Assembly: GCA_947575235.1 (NCBI GenBank)
Contig: CANPMT010000014.1
Location: 1-48,015, forward strand
Source of the DNA: an uncultured Porphyromonadaceae bacterium
Lineage (GTDB): Bacteria; Bacteroidota; Bacteroidia; Bacteroidales; Muribaculaceae
Direction: 5' to 3'
Length of the DNA stretch: 48,015 nucleotides
Part shown: positions 25,829-33,070 of the stretch, piece by piece
How positions within the stretch are numbered: the first letter of the stretch is position 1
Layout of the letters: each line of letters begins with the position of its first letter
Program-made: the position numbers and the translations under genes
The notes under the pieces: generated by a model
Databases searched by the model: none
Seen by the model: only the letters and a program-made list of their open reading frames with translations
What the model was told of the DNA's origin: nothing

Positions 25829-25838
25829 CAGGAATTCA

Positions 25839-26849
25839 TTGAACGAAAGAATTGTAATTATCGACAAGGTTGACCCCCAGACTTTCTACGGGGTGAACAA
25901 CAACAACATAAACCTGATACGCAACCTCTTCCCGAAGTTGCGTATGGCCGCCCGCGGCAACGTGATAAAGGTGATAGGGGAGGATGGCGAGACCGCCGAC
26001 TTCGAACGTAAGGTGAAGGAGATTGAGGATTACGCCGCCAAATATAACAAGCTCACAGAGGATGTGATCATTGATGTGGTGAAGGGTGAGCCTCCCAGGC
26101 AGGTGAATGCCGAGGGGGTGATTATCTTCGGCCAGAGCGGCCGGCCGATTGCCCCGCGCAATGCCAACCAGGCCAAGATGGTGAAGAGCTTCGCCAAGAA
26201 TGACCTGACTTTCGCCCTCGGCCCCGCCGGTACGGGTAAGACTTACATCGCCATCGCACTTGCGGTGCAGGCTCTGAAGAACAAGGCCTGCAAACGGATC
26301 ATACTCTCGCGTCCCGCAGTGGAGGCGGGTGAGAAGTTAGGCTTCCTGCCGGGTGACATGAAGGATAAGATCGACCCCTATCTGCGTCCGCTTTACGATG
26401 CCCTGGAGGATATGATTCCGCAGCTCAAGCTGAAGGAGTATATGGAGAACGACACCATCCAGATTGCCCCGCTCGCATTTATGCGCGGCCGCACGCTGAA
26501 TGATGCCGTAATCATACTTGATGAGGCGCAGAACACCACCAAGCATCAGATGAAGATGTTTCTCACACGTCTCGGCGTGAACAGCCGTATGATAATAACG
26601 GGTGACGCCACGCAGATCGACCTTCCGCGCTCGGTGCAGAGCGGATTGCTGCAGTCGCTCAAGATTCTGCGGGGCGTCGACGGGATAGGTATAATTGAAT
26701 ACGGGAAGAAGGATATCGTGCGCCATCCCCTCGTGCAGCGGATTGTGGATGCGTATGAGGCCCGCGAGAAGAAAGTCGACCAGGAATGGGAGGCCGAATC
26801 GCTCGAACGTCTTCCCAAAGATAACAAGGATAACAATATAAAGGAATAA
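25839..26849 (+). CDS. PhoH-family P-loop ATPase
   Basis: A cytoplasmic PhoH-like ATPase of the PhoL/YbeZ type; the family is associated with RNA metabolism and phosphate-starvation responses. Walker A is GPAGTGKTY and Walker B is VIILDEAQN, with the typical ITGDATQIDLP block after it. The frame is open back to an ATG at 25758, but that extension only translates REP-like repeat units (DAPRRVPT twice) and is unlikely to be native. TTG at 25839 gives LNERIVIIDKVDP, which matches the usual family N-terminus, for 337 residues. It ends 3 bases before the next gene. Confidence 0.88.
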   Translation: MNERIVIIDKVDPQTFYGVNNNNINLIRNLFPKLRMAARGNVIKVIGEDGETADFERKVKEIEDYAAKYNKLTEDVIIDVVKGEPPRQVNAEGVIIFGQSGRPIAPRNANQAKMVKSFAKNDLTFALGPAGTGKTYIAIALAVQALKNKACKRIILSRPAVEAGEKLGFLPGDMKDKIDPYLRPLYDALEDMIPQLKLKEYMENDTIQIAPLAFMRGRTLNDAVIILDEAQNTTKHQMKMFLTRLGVNSRMIITGDATQIDLPRSVQSGLLQSLKILRGVDGIGIIEYGKKDIVRHPLVQRIVDAYEAREKKVDQEWEAESLERLPKDNKDNNIKE

Positions 26850-26852
26850 AAG

Positions 26853-28001
26853 GTGAAGGTAGGAGATACAGTACGCTTCCTCAACAGTGTGGGGGGTGGG
26901 CGTATAACCCGTATAGAGGGACAGATAGCTTACGTAGATGATGACGGCTTCGAGACACCGGTGCTCCTGAAGGAGGTTGTGGTGGTGATGCCTGCCGGCC
27001 ATGAGAAGGCCGCCCAGGGGTATAAGCCGATGTTCGACCAGAAAGCTTTTGACGAAGGGAAGAAGCCGGCTGAGCCTGCGAGGGAGAGCGCCCCGAAGGT
27101 ATCGGCTCCACAGGAGACCCCGCGCCCCGAGCTCCCCGTCGAGGAGACTACCCATGGTGAGAAACTGAATATCGTGTTGGCTTTCGAGCCTACCGATGTG
27201 AAGCGTCTCGACCAGTCGCGTTTCGATGCCGTGGTGGTGAACGATTCAAACTATTACCTTGACTTCACCCTTCTGCGACGTGCCGAGGATGAGCGCGGCT
27301 GGAACTTAGCGTATGCCGGGAATGTGGCGCCCAACGAACTGGTCGACGTGGCTTCGCTCAAGCATGAGGATCTTCCCAAATTCGAGAAGATTGCATTCCA
27401 GTGTGTGGCTTACAAGCGTGGGAAACTCTTCACGCTGCAGGCTCCGGTGAGTGTGGCCCGCAAACTCGACCTCACGAAATTCCATAAATTCCACTGCTTC
27501 CGTCCGGGGCTATATTTCGACACCCCCGTACTGGAGGTGCCTTTGGTGTCGGAGGGGATAGCGTCACGTCCGTTGGAGGTGAATGCCGCCGAGATGCAGT
27601 CGGCATTGGCCGGCGCGCCCCGTGAGAAGGATATGGCAGCCGAACTTTCCAAGAAATACCGCGTTGATAAAGGGAAGAGCAAATCCGGCGGTCCGGCGGA
27701 GAACCCACGCAAGGTGCTTCCGCTGATTGAGGTAGACCTTCACATAAGTGAGCTTACCGACAATCTCACCGGTATGGAACCGAAGGATATGCTTGAGCTG
27801 CAGCTCGATACCGTAAGACGCCATATGCGCGAGAACGCCCAGCGCGTAGGGCAGAAGATTGTCTTTATCCACGGCAAGGGTGAGGGTGTGCTGAGGAAGG
27901 CGGTTCTTGAACTGCTCAAGAAGTCATATCCCAAAGCCGAACTGCAGGATGCCTCCTTCCGTGAATATGGATTCGGAGCCACACTCGTTACAATACACTG
28001 A
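26853..28001 (+). CDS. DUF2027 protein with C-terminal Smr domain
   Basis: A 382-residue Bacteroidetes-type protein. It begins with a small beta domain (VGDTVRFLNSVGGGRITRI), resembling the KOW/SH3-like start of DUF2027 proteins. A Pro/Glu-rich linker (about 65-105) and a central beta-rich DUF2027 domain follow. The C-terminus is a Smr (small MutS-related) domain, with VDLHI near 290 and the HGKGEGVLR loop near 330. Smr domains are nucleases acting on DNA or RNA; the actual substrate here is unknown. The start is GTG at 26853, three bases after the phoH stop, so the two are likely co-translated. Confidence 0.88.
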   Translation: MKVGDTVRFLNSVGGGRITRIEGQIAYVDDDGFETPVLLKEVVVVMPAGHEKAAQGYKPMFDQKAFDEGKKPAEPARESAPKVSAPQETPRPELPVEETTHGEKLNIVLAFEPTDVKRLDQSRFDAVVVNDSNYYLDFTLLRRAEDERGWNLAYAGNVAPNELVDVASLKHEDLPKFEKIAFQCVAYKRGKLFTLQAPVSVARKLDLTKFHKFHCFRPGLYFDTPVLEVPLVSEGIASRPLEVNAAEMQSALAGAPREKDMAAELSKKYRVDKGKSKSGGPAENPRKVLPLIEVDLHISELTDNLTGMEPKDMLELQLDTVRRHMRENAQRVGQKIVFIHGKGEGVLRKAVLELLKKSYPKAELQDASFREYGFGATLVTIH

Positions 28002-28014
28002 TAATCATTCAATC

Positions 28015-28455
28015 ATGAAAACTACTGACAAATGGTGGAGCTATCCCGCCGAGGGAGAGTCGGGAAAAACCGTAATAGTGACGGGGCGCGACAAGGTGGA
28101 TGATTTCCGCGACAGCGGGAAATACATCTACCGCATCGACGTGACCTGGAATTACAACCCCCTCCCCGACGGTATGCCGGAGGATGAGGATGCCCGGCTT
28201 ATGGAACAGGCCACGGATGCCCTCAGCGACGCTTTCCGCAAGGATAAGGTGGCGGTGATGACCGGCATTTATACCGGTGACGGTAAACGCGACTGGGTAT
28301 TCTACACCAAAAATCTCAAGATATTCTCGATTGTATTCAACAAGGCCCTGGCCGACCTCCCCACAATCCCTATCGTGATTGACGCCGAGGAGGATGCCGA
28401 CTGGAGTGAATACACCCATATGCGTGAGGAGACTTACGTGCCCGACGAAGATTGA
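28015..28455 (+). CDS. DUF695-like protein
   Basis: A 146-residue cytoplasmic protein that resembles DUF695, an uncharacterised family. It opens with DKWWSYPAEGESGKTVIVTGR, has an R-I-D-V-T-W-N-Y strand and the conserved RDWVFYTKNLKIF block near 92-104, and is acidic at the C-terminus (EETYVPDED). The frame is open upstream to 27907, but that would overlap the Smr gene. The ATG at 28015 leaves a 13-base gap and starts the domain, so it is chosen. Function unknown. It is followed 38 bases later by the amylase gene. Confidence 0.75.
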   Translation: MKTTDKWWSYPAEGESGKTVIVTGRDKVDDFRDSGKYIYRIDVTWNYNPLPDGMPEDEDARLMEQATDALSDAFRKDKVAVMTGIYTGDGKRDWVFYTKNLKIFSIVFNKALADLPTIPIVIDAEEDADWSEYTHMREETYVPDED

Positions 28456-28493
28456 AATTCAAAATTATTTTGTTTAACTAATACTTTTTGACC

Positions 28494-31247
28494 ATGGTAA
28501 AAACTTACCTCTCAGCACTGTTGATGATAGTGCTGTCGGTAGTGGGGATTAATGCCCAGATTACTACCGAACCGACTCCCTTGCAGGAGGATTCGGAAAA
28601 TGTCGTGATCTATTTCCATGCCGACCAGGGTAACGGAGCGTTGAAGGGGCTTAATGCCTCGACAGCACTGTATGCCCACACCGGCGTTGACCTGAGCGAC
28701 GGCAAGACCTGGCAGTTGGCCCCCACCTGGGGCGACAACGCCGCAAAGTACAAACTGGAGTACGTATCGGAGAATCTCTGGAAACTCCCCATCGGCGACA
28801 TACGCACATACTACGGTGTGAGCGCCAGTGTGAATGTTACGCGTCTCTGCTTCGTGTTCCGCACTGCCGACTGCTCCAAACAGACAGCCGACCTTTTCGT
28901 GGATGTAAAGGATGCGGGTCTGCAGATCTCGCTCACCTCAAACCTCGGAGGCACTATGGTGACTCCCTCCACAACTGAGGTTACGTTCAAGGTGGGTGTG
29001 ACACACAATGCCGATATCAGGCTCACTGTAAACGGTGAGGAGATCGGAGCGGCTTCAAACGCCACGACACTCACGGCTGACTACACCTTCGCGAAGCCCG
29101 CCAACTATGCAGTGAAGGCCACCGCCACAGCCAATGGCGAGACTGTCTCAACCGAGGCTACCTACGTCTACGCAAGCCAGTCGTCGGAGGCTCCCTATCC
29201 CGGTGGAACCCCCAAGATGGGTCCGGTGAAGAATGCCGACGGCAGCGTTACCTTCTGCCTTGGCGCACCGCAGAAAACGAGTGTCATCCTCGTGGGTGCA
29301 TGGAACGATTACCAGATCAGCGACGATTACGTGATGAACTATACCGACGTGAACGGTATGCGCTATTTCTGGACTACTGTCAAGGGTCTTGACAACAGCA
29401 AGCAGTATGGCTACTACTTCTTGGTGGATGGCCAGCAGAGCGTGGGCGACCCCTACGCACGTCTCGTGCTCGACCCCTGGAACGACAAGTATCTCTCAAC
29501 CGATGTCTATCCCGACCTCCCGGCTTATCCTTATGACAAGGTGCCTGTGGAGCTTCCGTTGGCTATCTACCAGGGTAATATCAACGATTACAACTGGAAG
29601 ATAGATAACTTCAAGGGTGTGGCTCCCTCCGACCTCATCATCTATGAGCTCCTCTTCCGCGACTTCACCGGAACTGAGGGTAAGGCCGAGGGTAATGGCA
29701 CCGTGCGCAAGGCCATCGAGAAGATTCCTTATCTCAAGGAATTGGGCGTGAATGCCGTGGAGCTTCTCCCCATCATGGAATTCAACGGCAATATCTCATG
29801 GGGTTACAATCCCAACTTCTACTTCGCCCCCGACAAGGCTTACGGCACACCTGACGATTACAAGGAGTTTATCGACATCTGCCACCAGTATGGCATGGCC
29901 GTGATTCTCGATATGGTGTTCAACCAGAGCGACGGTCTCCATCCCTGGTATCAGATGTATCCCGTAGGTCAGAACCCCTTCTACAATATGGACGCACCCC
30001 ACGCCTACAGCGTGCTCAACGACTGGAACCAGGGTTATCCGATGGTTCAGGAGCAGTGGGTCGACGTGCTCCGCTACTGGATGGAGGAGTATAAGTTTGA
30101 CGGTTTCCGCTTCGACCTTGTAAAGGGTCTTGGCGACAATGACTCGTATGCCAACAGCGGCGACGCCGCCACCAACACCTACAACGCATCGCGTGTGGCC
30201 CGCATGAGGGAGCTCCAGAAGGTGGTTGAATCGGTTAATCCGAACGCCTACTTCATCAACGAGAACCTCGCCGAGGCGAAAGAGGAGAATGAGATGGCCG
30301 AGACTGGTCAGCTCAACTGGTCGAACATCAACAACCAGGGTTGCCAGTTCGCCATGGGTTATCAGTCAGGCTCAGGTCTGGAGGGTTTCTACGCACCGAA
30401 TTACTCGCGTACATGGGGCTCGACCGTAAGCTATCTCGAGAGCCATGACGAGGAGCGTCTGGCCTACAAGCAGAACACTAACGGCGCCTCCGGCGTCAAG
30501 GGCCAGATTGTCCCCTCGATGCACCGTCTCGGTTCGGCGGCGGCACAGATGATTCTCTCACCCGGTGCCCATATGATATGGCAGTTCTCGGAGTTAGGCA
30601 ACTACGACACCACCAAGGATGCTAACGGCGGCAACAACACCGACCCGAAGACCGTGCGCTGGAACAGCCTTATGGGTAACGCCAACCGTATGGGTCTGCA
30701 TGACAGTTACAAGGAGCTCAATGCTATCCGCAATAACAATCCCGAGCTCTTCGCGGAGGATGCCACTTTCAGCAGCACCTGCACGTCGAACGACTGGACA
30801 AAGGGCCGCGTAATGACCTCGATCAAGGGTGACAAGGAGCTTTACACTGTGATCAACCCCAACATCACCGGCAGCATCTCTGTTGTGATACCCTTCAAGA
30901 ACAGCGACAACGCAGCTTATAACGTACTTTCGAAGTCGTATAACTCTGAGCCCTCTTACAGTGCATCTGCAAAGAGTGTGACAGTGCCCGCCAACTGCTA
31001 CGTGGTGATCGGCAGCAGCAATGTGGCCGCTGTCGAGGAGGTGGCTGTGGAGAATACGGAAGCTGCGTTAATGGCTTATGCCACCGACGGCAGAATCACA
31101 GTTGATTACTGCGAGGGTGTGGCTTCGGTTATCTCGGCTGACGGCCGTGTGGCAGCCCGTCTCTCGGCAGGTGAGTCAGTGGCTGTGGCTCCCGGCATAT
31201 ATATCGTAAGCAACGGCAGCAAGTCGATGAAGCTTATCGTGAAGTGA
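28494..31247 (+). CDS. Secreted GH13 alpha-amylase/pullulanase-type enzyme
   Basis: A 917-residue exported glycoside hydrolase acting on alpha-glucans. After a signal peptide (ending about GINAQ) come an N-terminal beta domain, an Ig-like segment, a CBM48/E-set domain around 230-330, and a GH13 barrel. GH13 conserved regions are seen as DMVFNQ (D473), GFRFD (nucleophile D541), INEN (acid/base E590) and ESHDEER (H651, D652). The C-terminal about 60 residues (SADGRVAARL, then PGIYIVSNGSKSMKLIVK) resemble a type IX secretion sorting tail. The ATG at 28494 is preferred over an in-frame TTG two codons earlier. It is a plausible partner of the Sus-like operon, although it is not adjacent. Confidence 0.92.
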   Translation: MVKTYLSALLMIVLSVVGINAQITTEPTPLQEDSENVVIYFHADQGNGALKGLNASTALYAHTGVDLSDGKTWQLAPTWGDNAAKYKLEYVSENLWKLPIGDIRTYYGVSASVNVTRLCFVFRTADCSKQTADLFVDVKDAGLQISLTSNLGGTMVTPSTTEVTFKVGVTHNADIRLTVNGEEIGAASNATTLTADYTFAKPANYAVKATATANGETVSTEATYVYASQSSEAPYPGGTPKMGPVKNADGSVTFCLGAPQKTSVILVGAWNDYQISDDYVMNYTDVNGMRYFWTTVKGLDNSKQYGYYFLVDGQQSVGDPYARLVLDPWNDKYLSTDVYPDLPAYPYDKVPVELPLAIYQGNINDYNWKIDNFKGVAPSDLIIYELLFRDFTGTEGKAEGNGTVRKAIEKIPYLKELGVNAVELLPIMEFNGNISWGYNPNFYFAPDKAYGTPDDYKEFIDICHQYGMAVILDMVFNQSDGLHPWYQMYPVGQNPFYNMDAPHAYSVLNDWNQGYPMVQEQWVDVLRYWMEEYKFDGFRFDLVKGLGDNDSYANSGDAATNTYNASRVARMRELQKVVESVNPNAYFINENLAEAKEENEMAETGQLNWSNINNQGCQFAMGYQSGSGLEGFYAPNYSRTWGSTVSYLESHDEERLAYKQNTNGASGVKGQIVPSMHRLGSAAAQMILSPGAHMIWQFSELGNYDTTKDANGGNNTDPKTVRWNSLMGNANRMGLHDSYKELNAIRNNNPELFAEDATFSSTCTSNDWTKGRVMTSIKGDKELYTVINPNITGSISVVIPFKNSDNAAYNVLSKSYNSEPSYSASAKSVTVPANCYVVIGSSNVAAVEEVAVENTEAALMAYATDGRITVDYCEGVASVISADGRVAARLSAGESVAVAPGIYIVSNGSKSMKLIVK

Positions 31248-31259
31248 CAAAGATAGAAA

Positions 31260-31311
31260 GTGATAAAATAAAAGAGCTCAGACGTGCGTCTGAGCTCTTT
31301 TATTTTATCAT
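31260..31311. terminator. Bidirectional terminator, 25-bp perfect stem
   Basis: Positions 31260-31284 pair without mismatch with 31287-31311 around a 2-base TG centre. The GC-rich inner part (GAGCTCAGACG) is flanked by A-rich and T-rich outer arms, giving a U-tract in both directions. It separates the amylase gene from the convergent coiled-coil gene. Confidence 0.9.
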
Positions 31312-31321
31312 GTGATGGATT

Positions 31322-32239
31322 TTATTTCTTCATGGTGAAGTGGCGTGAGGCGAGGCGGTAACCGTCGGCAAATACCTCAACTGTGTAGTCGCCCGGGGTG
31401 AGGGTGGTGTTGACATCCCAGTAGACGCTTATGCTGACCTCCTCGTTGGCGTATTCAATCTGACGGTGGGCGGTGCACTGCACTGTGGAGCCGTCAATCT
31501 GGAAAGAGCCGCCGCCACCCAAGAGAGTGCCCTCCGGAGTGAGGATGCGGATGTAGAAATCCTTCATGCCTGCCTGGGCTGTGCTGTTGGGGCTTACGAT
31601 GAAGCTTACGCCGAGCTGCTTGGCCTTGGTGATGTTCTTCTCAACCTTACCCTTCTTGTTGTAGGCATGGAGAGAGACACCGGTGATATTGAGTTTCTTG
31701 GCCAGTTTCACAGTCTGGGTGAGCTTCTCATTCTGAGTGGTGGCCACAGTCACCTGCGACGCGAGCTGCTGGTTGCGCTGGTTCACCTGGTCGAGCTCCT
31801 TCTTGAGTCCGGCGTTCTCCTCGCCGAGACGCTTGATCTCCTCAAGGTAATGCTTGACGATACCCTTGAGGGTTGCGATCTCATTCTCAAGGTCCTTGAT
31901 GCGTTTACGGTTTGCGGCGTTGCTCTTCTTCTCCTGGTTTAGTTCGGTGAGCAGGCCTTCCACTTTGAGGCGGGCCTCATTATATTTCTGTACGAGAGAG
32001 TCGTTCTTGAGATAGATCTGCTGGTCTTCATACTGGTTGAAATCGGCGTTGAGCTGATTGAACTCATTGGTGAGCAGCAGACGGTCGTTGGCGAGACGGA
32101 GTGATTCCGTCTCCTCACGGGCCTGGTTAACCTCGTCGGTGCGGTTGGCATTAGATATGATCAGCACGATTACGAGAGCCACGAGGCAAAGGAGGGCTCC
32201 GGCGCCTCCATACAGGATAATCTTCTGGTTCTTATTCAT
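31322..32239 (-). CDS. Membrane-anchored coiled-coil protein, unrecognised
   Basis: A 305-residue protein of unknown function. One N-terminal membrane segment (about 7-28, YGGAGALLCLVALVIVLII) anchors it. A long coiled coil follows from about 35 to 165, rich in Glu/Lys/Leu/Asn, and a beta-rich C-terminal domain occupies about 190-305 (GVSLHAYNKKGK through GDYTVEVFADGYRLASRHF). The topology suggests an inner-membrane anchor with the coiled coil and beta domain in the periplasm. It has its own promoter and shares a terminator with the amylase gene. I see no enzymatic motif. Confidence 0.85.
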   Translation of the reverse strand: MNKNQKIILYGGAGALLCLVALVIVLIISNANRTDEVNQAREETESLRLANDRLLLTNEFNQLNADFNQYEDQQIYLKNDSLVQKYNEARLKVEGLLTELNQEKKSNAANRKRIKDLENEIATLKGIVKHYLEEIKRLGEENAGLKKELDQVNQRNQQLASQVTVATTQNEKLTQTVKLAKKLNITGVSLHAYNKKGKVEKNITKAKQLGVSFIVSPNSTAQAGMKDFYIRILTPEGTLLGGGGSFQIDGSTVQCTAHRQIEYANEEVSISVYWDVNTTLTPGDYTVEVFADGYRLASRHFTMKK

Positions 32240-32273
32240 CTTATAAAACAGTTGCTAAGGTGTGTTCAGAGTG

Positions 32274-32305
32274 CAAAATTACAACGAAAAAAGAAAAGGC
32301 GCAAA
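32274..32305 (-). promoter_or_regulatory. Candidate promoter of the coiled-coil gene
   Basis: On the minus strand, TTTG (32302-32305) and TAATTTTG (32274-32281) are separated by 20 bases, a full match to the Bacteroidetes pattern, with a leader of about 30 bases. Confidence 0.6.
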
Positions 32306-32374
32306 CAAAAATTGACCGATGTTCGGAGAACATCGGCCAACCCTTTGCTTTTTGTCTTATGAACTTGCTGTAAA

Positions 32375-32584
32375 TTACTCAGCAACAGCAGCAGCCTCAG
32401 CAACTACAACTGTGTCAGCAGCAGCAGAATCAGCAGCAGCAGTGTCAACAGCTACCTCAGCAACCTCTACAACAACTGCAGTATCCTCAGCTACAGAATC
32501 AGCAGCCTCGGCAGCCTTGTTACCGCCGCAAGATACGAGAGCTACGCTGGCGATTACAGCAAGTGAAAGAAATACTTTTTTCAT
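32375..32584 (-). CDS. Small acidic Ala/Val-rich lipoprotein
   Basis: A 69-residue lipoprotein precursor. The signal peptide MKKVFLSLAVIASVALVSC has a good lipobox (ALVSC, Cys19). The mature part, about 50 residues, is made almost only of Ala, Val, Asp, Glu and Thr (ADSVAED, VDTAAADSAAADTVV) and has no aromatic residue or apparent domain. It could be a surface or periplasmic spacer peptide; no function can be assigned. A -7-like TAACTTTG on the minus strand (32637-32644) lies about 50 bases upstream, with only a weak -33. Confidence 0.8.
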   Translation of the reverse strand: MKKVFLSLAVIASVALVSCGGNKAAEAADSVAEDTAVVVEVAEVAVDTAAADSAAADTVVVAEAAAVAE

Positions 32585-32836
32585 CTCTTTAAAATTTAAA
32601 ATAATAAAACAATTTTTTTTGCTATCAAAAACGGTGCAAAGTTAGCACTTAATTTTTAATTAGAAACAATCGGGGAGGGAAAAAATGCTTAAAAACATAA
32701 GGAAGGGTGTATTTTTAACACTATTAACTTAAAAATGGCCCGATTTAACAGAGGTGAGGGTGTGAAAGAGGGGGGATTGCAAGCGGGGCGGGGGATGGCC
32801 GGTAAGTGAGGGGGCATAAACAGGGGAGATAAAGAT

Positions 32837-32868
32837 GAAAGGCTGAAGGGGAAATCCTTCAGCCTTTC
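32837..32868 (-). terminator. Terminator of tRNA-Leu
   Basis: A 13-bp stem (GAAAGGCTGAAGG at 32837-32849 with CCTTCAGCCTTTC at 32856-32868) lies just 2 bases beyond the 3' end of the tRNA on the minus strand, followed by a T-containing tract (ATCTTTATCT). Confidence 0.7.
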
Positions 32869-32870
32869 TG

Positions 32871-32952
32871 TGCCCTGAGCCGGGCTCGAACCGGCACGGC
32901 TCGCACCATTGGTGTTTGAGACCAACGCGTCTACCAATTCCGCCATCAGGGC
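32871..32952 (-). tRNA. tRNA-Leu (CAA anticodon)
   Basis: Read on the minus strand, 82 bases fold as a class II tRNA. The acceptor is GCCCTGA with TCAGGGC plus A73, the anticodon arm is TTGGT-CTCAAAC-ACCAA (anticodon CAA), there is a long variable arm, and the T-loop GGTTCGAGCC is present. CCA is not encoded. Confidence 0.95.
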
Positions 32953-32960
32953 AACGCGGT

Positions 32961-32999
32961 GTCCGGAGTTTGTCCGGACGGTTCAGTTGTGCAAAGTTA
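32961..32999 (-). promoter_or_regulatory. tRNA-Leu -7 element and leader hairpin
   Basis: On the minus strand, TAACTTTG (32992-32999) matches the -7 consensus; the -33 is weak. Between it and the tRNA, GTCCGGA (32961-32967) pairs with TCCGGAC (32973-32979), forming a hairpin in the pre-tRNA leader. Confidence 0.5.
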
Positions 33000-33070
33000 C
33001 GGATTTTTTCTGAACCGCACAACTATTTCCTCAAAATCTTCAAAATTTTTCCCGGATAGGGGGAATCTTT

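Noticed and set aside
26337-27155. Minus-strand open frame of 272 codons over the phoH and Smr genes
   Set aside because: It spans two clearly real plus-strand genes and has no recognisable domain.
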